NCBI GenBank assembly: GCA_016707885.1
Contig: JADJGU010000010.1
Span: 1-55,200 of the forward strand
Length of the DNA stretch: 55,200 bases
DNA from: Sphingomonadales bacterium
GTDB taxonomy: Bacteria > Pseudomonadota > Alphaproteobacteria > Sphingomonadales > Sphingomonadaceae
Direction: 5' to 3'
Positions 10,400 to 19,052 of the stretch are shown in pieces (the stretch's first letter is position 1; each line of letters starts with the position of its first letter). The notes under the pieces were generated by a model that was given only the letters and a program-made list of their open reading frames with translations, did no database searches and was not told the DNA's origin. The position numbers and the translations under genes were made by a program.

Positions 10400-11227
10400 T
10401 CAGGTGTCAGCCTGTTCCGCCGCCAGCCGCGCATAATAGAGCTGCACGTCATATTCCTCGTCGCCTTCATAGCGCGGGGCGTAGCGGGCGAAGGCGGCTT
10501 CGAGTTCGTCGATACGTTCGCGCAGGCGCACGATATTATAGCTGTGCGCGACCAGATAATATTCACCGGCCTGCATCTGTTTGAAAATGATCTCGGCAAA
10601 GCGGTCCGCCTCCATGCCCATATTGCGCGACAGCGGAGTTGCCACCCAGCCGGGAACGATGACGCCGGGGGTGATGTTCGAAAGCTCGGGCTTGTTGGTA
10701 ATTTCGCGGCGCAGCACGTCCATCAGGCCGAACAGGGCATGCTTGCCCGACACATAGGCCCCGCCGCCCGTCGGTAGCGCGTTGAACAGCGCGTTTTCCG
10801 AAGCCGTGGCGTAAATCGCGGCGGGCAGGCCATCGGCGCGATAGCGTTTGCCGAAGGTCTGGATGCCGTGCCACACACCCCAGAAGTTCACATCGTAAAG
10901 CGCGCGAGCTTCAGCCAGGTCGGTATTCAATATGCCGCCGCGCGGTCCGCCCAGCCCGGCATTGTTGACGATGATGTCGCCGCGCCCATTTTCGGCCCAG
11001 GCGAAATCGGCAAGCGCCTCGACCGCCTCCGCCTCGGCTACATCGCCTGCAAAATATTTGGCGTCGATGCCCTGTGATTTTAGCGCCTCGGTCGCTTCGC
11101 CCAACACCTCCTCGCGCGGTTCAAACAGGATGATCCGCGCGCCTGCGCTACCCATTTGTTTGGCGAGGGCAAAGCCTATGCCAGTGGCCCCTCCGGTGAT
11201 GACGGCTGTCTTGCCTGCAAACTGCAT
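10400..11227 (-). CDS. SDR family NAD(P)-dependent oxidoreductase
   Basis: A 275-residue classical-type short-chain dehydrogenase/reductase. Visible motifs are the cofactor loop TGGATGIG (residues about 11-18), NNAG (about 88-91), and an active-site Tyr-Lys in YVSGK; the usual catalytic Ser is in the ATASENAL region. A C-terminal extension of about 50 residues (RLRERIDELEAAFARYAPRYEG..) is charged and helical. Substrate cannot be predicted. Its stop lies 13 bp from the fumarase stop (convergent) and its start faces the NRAMP-like gene (divergent), so it is a single-gene unit. Confidence 0.85.
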   Translation of the reverse strand: MQFAGKTAVITGGATGIGFALAKQMGSAGARIILFEPREEVLGEATEALKSQGIDAKYFAGDVAEAEAVEALADFAWAENGRGDIIVNNAGLGGPRGGILNTDLAEARALYDVNFWGVWHGIQTFGKRYRADGLPAAIYATASENALFNALPTGGGAYVSGKHALFGLMDVLRREITNKPELSNITPGVIVPGWVATPLSRNMGMEADRFAEIIFKQMQAGEYYLVAHSYNIVRLRERIDELEAAFARYAPRYEGDEEYDVQLYYARLAAEQADT

Positions 11228-11292
11228 CGCGTTCCTCCCTTGGTTTTTCTGCGCTGGGTTGTCTTGGCCGGGCTATGGCGTAAGACGATGTC

Positions 11293-11361
11293 ATGAACCC
11301 CGTCATTTTCAAAGAGGTCATCTTCCCGCCGTTCGCCACCACCATAGTCGGCGACGCATGA
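11293..11361 (+). CDS. Possible 22-residue leader peptide coupled to the NRAMP-like gene
   Basis: ATG 11293 opens a 22-codon frame (begins MNPVIFKEVIFPPF, ends VGDA) whose TGA overlaps the ATG of the transporter in the sequence ATGA at 11358-11361. Such an overlap is typical of translational coupling. No strong Shine-Dalgarno sequence is visible before the small frame, and a frame this short can be accidental, so this is a candidate only. Confidence 0.25.
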   Translation: MNPVIFKEVIFPPFATTIVGDA

Positions 11362-12617
11362 GCGAAAAGGGCAAATTCCGCCAATTCCTCTCGCGCCTCG
11401 GCCCGGGGCTGGTGACAGGGGCGGCGGATGATGATCCTTCGGGCATCGGCACGCACAGCCAGGTTGGCGCACAATTCGGCTACGGCCTCAGCTGGACCTT
11501 CCTGTTCAGCTTTCCGCTGATGGTCGCCATTCAGGAGGTTGCGGCGGAAATCGGACGGGTGACGGGGGCCGGGATAGCGCGCAATTTGCGGCGGCATTAT
11601 CCCCGCTGGCTGCTGGTGACGATGGTGTCGCTGCTGCTCGTTGCCAATATCATCAATCTGGGGGCGGATCTGGCCGCGATGGGCGCGGCGGTCGGGCTTT
11701 TGATCGGCGGGCCATTGGGGCTCTACACGCTCTTGTTCGGTGTGGTGTGTGTCGCCACTGAAATCTGGATGTCTTACGAGCGTTATTCTTCGGTGCTCAA
11801 ATGGACGACGCTTTCGCTCTTTGCCTATGTCGCGGTGGTGATGGTTGCCCAAGTGCCCTGGGGCGAGGCCCTGACCTCGTTGGTAGTGCCGCGTTTTGAA
11901 TGGACAGGTGCCTATGCGACCGCTGTCGTCGCCATCCTCGGCACCACAATCAGCCCCTATCTGTTCTTCTGGCAAGCCGGACAGGAAATCGAGGAACAGA
12001 AACGCCACCATGTAAAGCCGTTGTGCCTGACACCCAAGGAAGCTGGCCCCGAACTGAAACGCATCCGCATCGATACGCTGACCGGGATGGCGTTCAGCTC
12101 GATTGTCTCGCTCGCCATCGTGTTCGCCACGGCCGCGACGCTACACGCCAATGGCGTTCGTGATATCGAAACCTCGGCACAGGCGGCAGAGGCGCTGCGG
12201 CCGATAGCTGGCGATTTCGCTTTTGCACTGTTTGCCTTGGGGATTATCGGCACTGGTATGCTTGCGGTTCCGGTTCTTGCCGGGTCGGCGGCCTATGCCG
12301 TCACCGAAATGTTCGGCTTTGCCGGAAGCCTCGATGCCAAGCCGCGCAAGGCCAAGCTGTTTTACGGCACCATTGCGATTACCACGATGCTGGGCGTCAG
12401 CCTGCAATATGTCGGCATTGATCCAGCCAAGGCACTCTATTGGGCGGCGGTGGTCAATGGTGTGCTCGCCGCGCCGCTGATGGCGGTGATGATGCTGATC
12501 GCGCGTAACCGGCGGGCGATGCATAGCCTGACTTTGAGCACCCGCGCGACGATCACCGGCTGGATTGCAACCGCCGTGATGGCGATCGCCACCATCGTCT
12601 TTTTCGCCACCCTATGA
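11358..12617 (+). CDS. NRAMP-family divalent metal transporter with altered metal-site motifs
   Basis: A 419-residue inner-membrane protein with about 11 hydrophobic segments and the LeuT-fold order of NRAMP/MntH proteins. The start ATG 11358 is set by homology at MSEKGKFRQFLSRLGPGLVTG; the longer frame from 10932 has no support. In TM1 the canonical DPGN metal motif reads DPSG (DDDPSGIGTHSQ), and in TM6 the MPH motif is replaced by TTISPYLFFWQ. Both are substrate ligands in Mn/Fe transporters, so the substrate may be another cation; related NRAMP branches transport Mg or Al. The following DMT gene overlaps its stop by 4 bp. Confidence 0.85.
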   Translation: MSEKGKFRQFLSRLGPGLVTGAADDDPSGIGTHSQVGAQFGYGLSWTFLFSFPLMVAIQEVAAEIGRVTGAGIARNLRRHYPRWLLVTMVSLLLVANIINLGADLAAMGAAVGLLIGGPLGLYTLLFGVVCVATEIWMSYERYSSVLKWTTLSLFAYVAVVMVAQVPWGEALTSLVVPRFEWTGAYATAVVAILGTTISPYLFFWQAGQEIEEQKRHHVKPLCLTPKEAGPELKRIRIDTLTGMAFSSIVSLAIVFATAATLHANGVRDIETSAQAAEALRPIAGDFAFALFALGIIGTGMLAVPVLAGSAAYAVTEMFGFAGSLDAKPRKAKLFYGTIAITTMLGVSLQYVGIDPAKALYWAAVVNGVLAAPLMAVMMLIARNRRAMHSLTLSTRATITGWIATAVMAIATIVFFATL

Positions 12618-13507
12618 TCTGGCTTCCCGCGACCCTGCTTGCTGCCCTGTTCCAGGCGTGGCGCACCGCGGTGCAGCAGCGAGTGCGGGCGGAGCTTTCG
12701 GTGAATGCGGCGGGTCTGGTGCGCTATCTGTACGGGCTGCCGGTGGGAATCGTCCTGCTGCTCGTCTATCTTGGCTGGAGGGAGGTGGCGGTTCCCGACA
12801 TCTCGCCCCACTTTGTGGTTCTTTGCGCTGCCGCGGGTTTCGCGCAGATTATCGGGACTAACCTGCTGCTGATGGCCTTCGGCTATCGCAATTATGTCGC
12901 GGGCACGGCTTTTGCCAAGACCGAGGCGATGCAGGGCGCGTTGCTCGCATTCCTGCTGCTGGGGGAAACGTTGAGCTGGCTGACCATCGGCGGGATTGCG
13001 GTGGGCGTTGCAGGCGTGATGATCGTCGCGGCGGGCGGTCAAAGATTGCGCCCGCCCGATATTGTCCAGCCAGCAGCGTTGTGCGGGCTCGGCGCGGGGC
13101 TGGGTTTCACCATGACCTCGATCTTCGTCAAATCGGCGTCGCTCGAACTGGCGACTGGCGACAAATTGCTCGCAGCATTGGTGGCGCTGGTGGTGGTGCA
13201 GGCATGGCAGACGTTGATGCAGGGCAGCTATGTCGCCCTTCGCGAGCGCGAGCAAATGCCGCGCGTTTTCGCAACGTGGCGCACATCGGGACAGGTGGGA
13301 TTGCTGGCTGCCTTGGGCTCGGCTTGTTGGTTCACGGGCTTTGCGACGGCACCGGTCGCGCTGGTGCGCGCGGTTGGGCAGGTCGAGGTGATCCTGACGC
13401 TGGGCTTCAGCCGCTTTTACCTGCGTGAAGCACGCAAGCCCGGCGAGGCGCTTGGGCTGTTGCTGGTCGGCGCTGGCGTTGTGCTGGCGCTGATTGGCGG
13501 GATTTAG
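12614..13507 (+). CDS. DMT superfamily (EamA-like) transporter
   Basis: A 297-residue inner-membrane protein with about ten transmembrane segments and two EamA-type halves: residues 1-140 (ends LLLGETLSWLTIGGIAVGVAGV) and 150-297 (ends FYLREARKPGEALGLLLVGAGVVL). The repeated E(x)LxxxxxxGxxxxxxGV pattern at the end of each half is typical. It starts by an ATGA overlap with the NRAMP-like gene, so the two are cotranscribed and translationally coupled. Its substrate is unknown. Its stop overlaps that of the convergent gene at 13504 by 4 bp. Confidence 0.85.
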   Translation: MIWLPATLLAALFQAWRTAVQQRVRAELSVNAAGLVRYLYGLPVGIVLLLVYLGWREVAVPDISPHFVVLCAAAGFAQIIGTNLLLMAFGYRNYVAGTAFAKTEAMQGALLAFLLLGETLSWLTIGGIAVGVAGVMIVAAGGQRLRPPDIVQPAALCGLGAGLGFTMTSIFVKSASLELATGDKLLAALVALVVVQAWQTLMQGSYVALREREQMPRVFATWRTSGQVGLLAALGSACWFTGFATAPVALVRAVGQVEVILTLGFSRFYLREARKPGEALGLLLVGAGVVLALIGGI

Positions 13508-14427
13508 GCTGAGAGGAAGTCGAGCAAGGCTTGCTCATAACGGTCGAGGCCTGCCCGTTCGGCAATGCGTGCGTCGAGCCAGCCCTTTTCCGGACGGGTG
13601 ATTTCTTCGGCGTCCTCAACTTCCGCATCATAATCGCGCGGCACATCCTGCGAGCGGAAAATTTCGGCAAACCCGGCCTTCAGGTCAAGCTGGCCCATGC
13701 GAGCAAAAAAACGGCCGATGCTGGGTGCGCTGTTGCGCATGAAGCTTTCGAGCTGCTCGGCGCGTTCGCGGGTCAGCGGGGTGTAGGCAGAAAAGCCCTG
13801 CAAATGGTTGGCGACGCCCTGCACAAACAGCTTTTCCCAAGCCGGGGCATTGTCGCTTTCAAGGCAGGCGTCTTTGATGCGGAACAGCAGGTCGGCCTCT
13901 TCGCGGCTGACAATCACCGGACCGTGGCTGCCCGCTGCGAAGATCAGGCGGCGCAACAACATGGCTTCATCTGCTGTTACGGTGCGCTGTGTCACAGCGC
14001 TTTCACGGGTCGGGCCTTCGCCTGACACGATAATCTTTTCAATCTGCTCCAGTGCATAGAATTTCAGGACGTTGGGCAGATCGACTGCCTTTTCCGCCAG
14101 TTTGACCAGCAGTTCCAGCTCTGCGACGCTTTCGACATGGCCATCCTTGTCGATTTCTTCGATAACCCACAGCGCATCAGCCTCGCTGACATAGCCCTTG
14201 GGTTCGGTGCCATCGATGACATAGTCGCACAGCGCCTCGGTGAAAAATTTCACCCATTCGGGGTCTTTTGAGCCGGCGTGGGTGTTGAGTTCGAACAGCG
14301 CCTGCGCGTCGCGTTGCGACAAAACGCCGTCGCCCCATGCCCATTGGCGCAAGGCCAGCGTGTCGCGCGCCGAAATCTCTCCGCCTGCACGGACGGCTGC
14401 TGCAAAATGATCGAACTGGAACGTCAT
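13504..14427 (-). CDS. Conserved hypothetical protein with three internal helical repeats
   Basis: I do not recognise a named family. The 307-residue protein is soluble, acidic and predicted helical with no signal peptide. Three similar units are visible: residues about 37-74 (SQRDAQALFELNTHAGSK..FFTEALCDYVI), 100-135 (SVAELELLVKLAEKAVDL..YALEQIEKII) and 174-212 (SREEADLLFRIKDACLES..LFVQGVANHL). Each has a leucine-rich helix, an acidic turn and a second aromatic helix; units 1 and 3 are also preceded by a matching LRxxxxxxG segment. The C-terminus is rich in Asp and Glu. The gene is monocistronic and convergent with the DMT transporter. Confidence 0.6.
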   Translation of the reverse strand: MTFQFDHFAAAVRAGGEISARDTLALRQWAWGDGVLSQRDAQALFELNTHAGSKDPEWVKFFTEALCDYVIDGTEPKGYVSEADALWVIEEIDKDGHVESVAELELLVKLAEKAVDLPNVLKFYALEQIEKIIVSGEGPTRESAVTQRTVTADEAMLLRRLIFAAGSHGPVIVSREEADLLFRIKDACLESDNAPAWEKLFVQGVANHLQGFSAYTPLTRERAEQLESFMRNSAPSIGRFFARMGQLDLKAGFAEIFRSQDVPRDYDAEVEDAEEITRPEKGWLDARIAERAGLDRYEQALLDFLSA

Positions 14428-14482
14428 CGCTATCCCTCACGCCCTTCGCCAAACTGGCAATAGGCTGAAAGACATAGCGCAA

Positions 14483-14516
14483 AGCGGTTAACCGGATGTT
14501 ACACCGGCTAACAGCT
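14483..14516 (-). terminator. Weak hairpin terminator after the FKBP gene
   Basis: AGCGGTTAACCGG at 14483-14495 pairs with CCGGCTAACAGCT at 14504-14516 with two mismatches and an 8-base loop. It abuts the FKBP stop at 14517. In the minus direction only a TTTG follows, so termination strength is doubtful. Confidence 0.4.
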
Positions 14517-15131
14517 TTAGTTCTGCGTCGGCGGTGCGCCCTGACCTGCGGCTTCGGCGGCCTTCTGCATCTGTTCCTGTTGCTGCTTCATTGCTGCCTC
14601 AAACTGGTCGCGCGGAAGGAAATCCTGCAGTTCGACGTCGAATATCAGCAAACTGCCGCCGGGGATCGCAACGCCGCCGGTTTTCTGGTCAGGCACGTCA
14701 TTGGGGCCATAGCCGATGTCGCTGGGGATCCAGATCTTATACTTGCCACCCTTTTGCATCAGCTTCAGCGCTTCGGTGAAGCCCGGGATGCCGCCCGAAA
14801 CGGGGAAGGGGCCAGATGCCGGTTCCTGAAACACCTTGCCGTCACGCAATGTGCCGGTGATCGAAATCATCGCCACATCATTGTCGGTCGGCGGCTTGCC
14901 TTCGCCGCTTTGGATCGTCTTGATCTGCAGGCCCGATTTGGTGACAGTCACACCTTCTTCATCGGCGTTGTCGGCCAGATACTGGACGTCGGTTGCATAT
15001 TTGCTGCGGATGTCGCCCGTGCCCCACCAGGCCAGCCCGGCGCCTGCAAGCGCGACAATAGCAATTCCTGCCCAGAATTTGGGAATGGAGCCCTTTTTGA
15101 TCGGCTGGATCGGAACGGTGGTGACGGACAT
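14517..15131 (-). CDS. FKBP-type peptidyl-prolyl cis-trans isomerase, membrane anchored
   Basis: A 204-residue protein with a single N-terminal membrane segment (PKFWAGIAIVALAGAGLAWW, residues about 17-36) preceded by basic residues, which puts the isomerase domain in the periplasm. The FKBP domain (about 65-175) shows VFQEPASGPFPVSGGIPGFTEALKLMQ, KIWIPSDIGYG and LLIFDVELQDF. A glutamine- and alanine-rich tail (KQQQEQMQKAAEAAGQG) follows. Its role would be periplasmic folding. It lies downstream of rpsU on the same strand, separated by a strong terminator. Confidence 0.9.
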   Translation of the reverse strand: MSVTTVPIQPIKKGSIPKFWAGIAIVALAGAGLAWWGTGDIRSKYATDVQYLADNADEEGVTVTKSGLQIKTIQSGEGKPPTDNDVAMISITGTLRDGKVFQEPASGPFPVSGGIPGFTEALKLMQKGGKYKIWIPSDIGYGPNDVPDQKTGGVAIPGGSLLIFDVELQDFLPRDQFEAAMKQQQEQMQKAAEAAGQGAPPTQN

Positions 15132-15208
15132 GGTTTTTTCCTTATTATTTTCGGGGAGGGGGCCGGAGCCGTCCCAATCAAATCAACGCCCTCTTAGCGG
15201 CTTTGCAG

Positions 15209-15247
15209 ACAAAAAAAAGAGCGCCCGTGGGGCGCCCTGTTTTTTGC
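15209..15247 (-). terminator. Rho-independent terminator after rpsU
   Basis: A GC-rich stem (AGGGCGCC / GGGCGCT type) at about 15219-15238 is followed in the minus direction by eight T residues (A8 at 15211-15218 on plus). A shorter T6 run on the plus side makes it potentially bidirectional. It lies 17 bp after the rpsU stop and before the FKBP start, so it ends the rpsU transcript. Confidence 0.85.
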
Positions 15248-15263
15248 CGGTTGGCGAGGCAAA

Positions 15264-15467
15264 TTATTTACTGCCGTCGCGTTCCGCAGCCTTGCGTTCC
15301 ATCTTGCGGGCGCGACGGATGGCAGCCTTTTCACGGGCGCGCTTTTCCGACGGCTTTTCATAATGGCGACGCATCTTCATTTCGCGGTAGACGCCTTCGC
15401 GCTGCAATTTCTTCTTCAGCGCACGGAGGGCCTGGTCAACATTGTTGTCGCGAACCATAATCTGCAT
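15264..15467 (-). CDS. rpsU: 30S ribosomal protein S21
   Basis: A 67-residue basic small-subunit protein. The start ATG 15467 gives MQIMVRDNNVDQALRALKKK, the normal alphaproteobacterial S21 N-terminus; the longer frame from 15545 adds unrelated sequence. The Arg/Lys-rich tail (HYEKPSEKRAREKAA..RRARKMERKAAE) is the rRNA-binding part. GGAG lies about 12 bases upstream. It is monocistronic with its own terminator and is divergent from the TonB-dependent receptor gene. Confidence 0.96.
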   Translation of the reverse strand: MQIMVRDNNVDQALRALKKKLQREGVYREMKMRRHYEKPSEKRAREKAAIRRARKMERKAAERDGSK

Positions 15468-15797
15468 AAAAAATCCACACTCCAAATCTTCTGACCGTAT
15501 CGAACGGAAGTGCGAGCCGGTGCTGTATGACCAAGGTTCGCGCAAAACAAAAAGCGCCGCATATACTGCGACGTTCGCGACGGGTCCCTATACCGACTCG
15601 TCGGGCGTTTCAAGGGGATTCGAGTTCGATCGCGAACTGTGGCGCGAAAGTCACGCTATCGGAATATCTTATCGGGTGGTTGAAAGGTGCGATTTCCTGC
15701 CATAAGCATTGGGAATCGGGGAAAACTGCGGATTTGTAGCGCAACAGACTACAGGGCGTCAGGGTTCCCAGTTGCAAATGCTGGGGAGCATTATATC
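15468..15797. other. Divergent intergenic region between rpsU and the TonB-dependent receptor
   Basis: About 330 bp that must contain the promoters of both flanking genes. I see no convincing sigma-70 pair. A short hairpin TCCCAG-N9-CTGGGGA at about 15766-15787 overlaps the receptor's ribosome-binding site GGGGAG. A 70-codon frame at 15527-15739 has no recognisable product and is probably chance. Confidence 0.4.
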
Positions 15798-18700
15798 ATG
15801 AAGATTCAATCCGTTAAGGGTCGGATTGCGCTTGGCGTTTCAGCCATCGCGATGACTGTTGTCACACCTGCTTATGCGCAGGAGGCACCTGCCGATGAAG
15901 AAGTTCAAAGCATTGCCGACGGTGAAAGCGACGTTTCAGAAACCGGGCAACCCATCGTTGTTACCGGTTCGCGTATCCGTCGCGACGAATTTTCGTCGAC
16001 CTCGCCGATCTCGGTTATTGATCCGGAATTGGGTGCGAAGCAGGGACAGAACAGTGTCGCCGAACTGATTCAGTCGTCGCCAATTGCATCGGGTTCCAGC
16101 CAGGTCACCTCGGCGATTTCGTCGGCCTTTGTGACCAATGGCGGTGCGGGCACCGAAACCATCTCGCTGCGCGGCCTTGGCGCTGAACGCACGCTGGTGC
16201 TGCTCAATGGTCGTCGCGCTGGCCCTGCTGGTACGCGCGGTGCGGTTTCGGCATTTGACCTTAACGTGATGCCAAGCTCGATTGTCCGTCAGGTCGAACT
16301 GCTGAAAGACGGTGCGTCTTCGGTTTATGGTTCGGACGCGGTTGCAGGCGTTGTCAACGTGCTGACCAAGAAATCGACCGATGGCCTTGAAGTCGAAGGC
16401 TTTGCATCGGTTCCCGGCAAGAGCGGTGGCGAGCAATATAATATCAGCGCCGCCTGGGGCAAGGAATTTGACGGCGGACACTTCCTGATCGCTGCCGACT
16501 ATTACAAGCGCAAGGAACTGAAGCGCCGCGACCGCAAATATCTGGAATGCGAAGAAGATTATATCTTCACTGAAACCGGCGAACGGGCCGACCTGACCGA
16601 TCCGCGTACAGGTGACTATCGCTGCACCGATTTACCCTGGGGCCATGTCTGGTTGTACGACCTGACCTATTATTATTCGGCTGATGGTTCTTCGAACATT
16701 CCGGGGAGCACGGGCGATTTCAATGCGGTGCTGTTCCAGTACAACTATGCCGGCGACAATCTGCAGAACTATCTGACGCCCATTAATCCGGCGACCGACC
16801 CGGCGCACATCGGTACGCCTGCTGGCTGGTATCCGGTGGCGCGCACCGGCGATCGCAACAGCTTTGCCCTGTACAACAACTATTCGCCGATCCAGGCGAA
16901 GGAAACCTTCATTCCCAAGAATGAGCGTTTCACCGTGTATCTCGACAGCGCAATCGAACTGGGTGACGTTGCTGAATTCTATGTCGAGGCACTGCACAAC
17001 CAGCGTCGCACGCGTCAGGATGGTTTCCGCCAGTTCTGGCAGTTCGGCGTCAACGAAACCTTTGGTGATCCGTTCGCCGTGGGTTGGACCGGTGCCGCTT
17101 ATCTGAGCCCGACCTTGATCGCCGACGTTGGTGATTCGAGCCAGAAGGTGAAGTACACCCGTGCCGTGGCCGGCCTGCGTGGCGATGTCGACAAGGGCTT
17201 TTTCAAGGACTGGAGCTGGGATGTTTACTACCAGTTCAGCCGTTCGGACGGCCGTTATACCAACGAACAGATCCTAGCCGATTCGATCGCGACACAGGAC
17301 TTCCGCTTTGGCAGCTGCGTTGGCACCACGACCGCAGTTGCAGGAAAGCAATGTATCGACATCAACTGGGTCGATCCGGAATTCCTCCGTGGCAATCTGA
17401 CACAGGCGCAGCGCGACTTCCTGTTCGGCACCGAAACCGGCCGGACGATCTACGACCAGCACAATATCGAAGCATCGGTTGCGGGCGACTTGTTCGAGCT
17501 TCCCGCTGGTCCGGTCGGTGTCGCATTGGGCATGACCTATCGTCAGGACAAGATCAACGATCTGCCCGGCGATATCACTTATGCGCTGACCCCCGGTGGC
17601 GATCCGTCCAATCCAGCCGATTTTATCAACAATGCATGGGGCAGCACGGCATCGGGTAACACGGCTGGCAAGAGCATCACCAAGGAAGCCTTTGGCGAAG
17701 TTTCGATCCCGCTGATATACAACACGCCATTGGTCCAGAGCTTTACCCTGTCTGCCGCAGCCCGCGTCACCAGCGTGAAGGCGACCCGCAAGCTCGATGG
17801 CTTCTCGGCCAAGGACAATGCGAACTGGACCTACAAACTGGGCTTTAACTGGGAAGTCACCGACTGGCTGCGTTTCCGCGGCACCTACGGCACATCCTAT
17901 CGTGCCCCGGCGCTGTTTGAACAGTTCCTGGCCGACCAAACCTCGTTCCTCAACCAGCGCAACGTCGACCCCTGCATCCGCTGGGGCCAGAATCTGGCCG
18001 ATGGCCTGATCAGCCAGCAATTCGCCAACAATTGTGCGGCGGATGGCGTGCCGGCTGGCCACACCGGTTCAGGTATCGAAGCGACCGTCATCACCGGTGG
18101 TGGTATTGGCGTGCTTGAAGCGGAAACCTCCAAGGCAAAAACGATCAGCGCGATCCTGACGCCGAAATTCGGTTTCCTGCCCGACACCACCTTCAAACTT
18201 GCGGTCGATTATTTCGATATCGAGGTGAATGGTGAAATCGCACAGCTGGGTGCAGGCAACATTCTGGCTGGTTGCTATGCGTCGGACTTCTTCCCGACCG
18301 ATCCGCTGTGCAGTCTGTTCGAACGTGGCCAGTATGACACCAATGGCAATGTCATTAGCGCCAACAATGTCGGCTTTGTTCGTGACAGCTTCATCAACGT
18401 CAATAGCCAGCGTAACAAGGGCGTCGATGTGACCGCCGAGCTGCGTCATGACTTTGGCAATCTGGGCACGCTGCGCTTCCTGGCGCAGATGACCTGGCAG
18501 ACACGCGATGATATTGCGCTGTTCGAAGGCACAACCGTGTCGTCCAACGGTGAACTTGGCGAACCGAAATGGGTCGGCGATTTCAACCTCGTCTGGAGCA
18601 AGGGCAATGTCGAACTGTTCTACGGTCTTGACGTTGTGGGCGCGACTTCGAACGAAGCCGACTTCATCGAAGACAATGGCTCGACCTGCCTCAACAGCGC

Positions 18701-18947
18701 GACCTTCGGCCGTTACTGTGTTGATGTGACGACCCCTGCGGTCTTCTATCACAGCGCTTCGGCTTCGGTTGACGTGAACGAAAAGTTCAAGATGACCCTC
18801 GGCGTCAGCAACCTTCTCGATCGCAAGCCGCCGCAGGTTTCCGGCCTGTCGGGCGGCGAAGTTTCGGTGAAGGGCCGTTCGGCATTTGCATCGCAATATG
18901 ACTATGTCGGTCGCCGCTTCTTCATCAATTTCGGGGCGAAATTCTGA
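15798..18947 (+). CDS. TonB-dependent outer-membrane receptor
   Basis: Active importer of a large substrate across the outer membrane, energised by TonB-ExbB-ExbD. The start ATG 15798 has GGGGAG nine bases upstream and begins a signal peptide (MKIQSVKGRIALGVSAIAM..AYAQ); the product has 1049 residues. A TonB-box-like IVVTGSRI is at residues 53-60. The plug domain follows with LRGLGAERTLVLLNGRR, VELLKDGASSVYGSDAVAGVVNVLTKK. The barrel ends in YDYVGRRFFINFGAKF, with the terminal Phe that BamA recognises. Length and plug resemble receptors that sphingomonads use for sugars, peptides or other organic compounds; the ligand is not deducible. A strong terminator follows. Confidence 0.93.
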   Translation: MKIQSVKGRIALGVSAIAMTVVTPAYAQEAPADEEVQSIADGESDVSETGQPIVVTGSRIRRDEFSSTSPISVIDPELGAKQGQNSVAELIQSSPIASGSSQVTSAISSAFVTNGGAGTETISLRGLGAERTLVLLNGRRAGPAGTRGAVSAFDLNVMPSSIVRQVELLKDGASSVYGSDAVAGVVNVLTKKSTDGLEVEGFASVPGKSGGEQYNISAAWGKEFDGGHFLIAADYYKRKELKRRDRKYLECEEDYIFTETGERADLTDPRTGDYRCTDLPWGHVWLYDLTYYYSADGSSNIPGSTGDFNAVLFQYNYAGDNLQNYLTPINPATDPAHIGTPAGWYPVARTGDRNSFALYNNYSPIQAKETFIPKNERFTVYLDSAIELGDVAEFYVEALHNQRRTRQDGFRQFWQFGVNETFGDPFAVGWTGAAYLSPTLIADVGDSSQKVKYTRAVAGLRGDVDKGFFKDWSWDVYYQFSRSDGRYTNEQILADSIATQDFRFGSCVGTTTAVAGKQCIDINWVDPEFLRGNLTQAQRDFLFGTETGRTIYDQHNIEASVAGDLFELPAGPVGVALGMTYRQDKINDLPGDITYALTPGGDPSNPADFINNAWGSTASGNTAGKSITKEAFGEVSIPLIYNTPLVQSFTLSAAARVTSVKATRKLDGFSAKDNANWTYKLGFNWEVTDWLRFRGTYGTSYRAPALFEQFLADQTSFLNQRNVDPCIRWGQNLADGLISQQFANNCAADGVPAGHTGSGIEATVITGGGIGVLEAETSKAKTISAILTPKFGFLPDTTFKLAVDYFDIEVNGEIAQLGAGNILAGCYASDFFPTDPLCSLFERGQYDTNGNVISANNVGFVRDSFINVNSQRNKGVDVTAELRHDFGNLGTLRFLAQMTWQTRDDIALFEGTTVSSNGELGEPKWVGDFNLVWSKGNVELFYGLDVVGATSNEADFIEDNGSTCLNSATFGRYCVDVTTPAVFYHSASASVDVNEKFKMTLGVSNLLDRKPPQVSGLSGGEVSVKGRSAFASQYDYVGRRFFINFGAKF

Positions 18948-18972
18948 TCGCTTTCGATTGACAAGTACAGGA

Positions 18973-19007
18973 ACGTGGTGGCTTGAAAGAGCCGCCACGT
19001 TTTTTTT
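18973..19007 (+). terminator. Rho-independent terminator after the TonB-dependent receptor
   Basis: ACGTGGTGGCT (18973-18983) pairs with AGCCGCCACGT (18990-19000), 11 bp with one G-U pair and a 6-base loop, followed by a T8 run at 19000-19007. It lies 26 bp after the receptor stop. Confidence 0.92.
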
Positions 19008-19052
19008 GGCCTGCTTGCCCGGCCGTTACATAATAAAGTGATGGAGCGCGCG

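Noticed and set aside
10932..11357. Upstream 142-codon extension of the NRAMP-like gene
   Set aside because: It lies antisense to the SDR gene; the family start is at 11358 with an ATG.
14517..15467. rpsU-FKBP operon
   Set aside because: A strong hairpin with T8 lies between the genes, so separate transcripts are more likely.
15527..15739. 70-codon plus frame upstream of the TonB-dependent receptor
   Set aside because: No recognisable product or ribosome-binding site; probably chance in a divergent promoter region.
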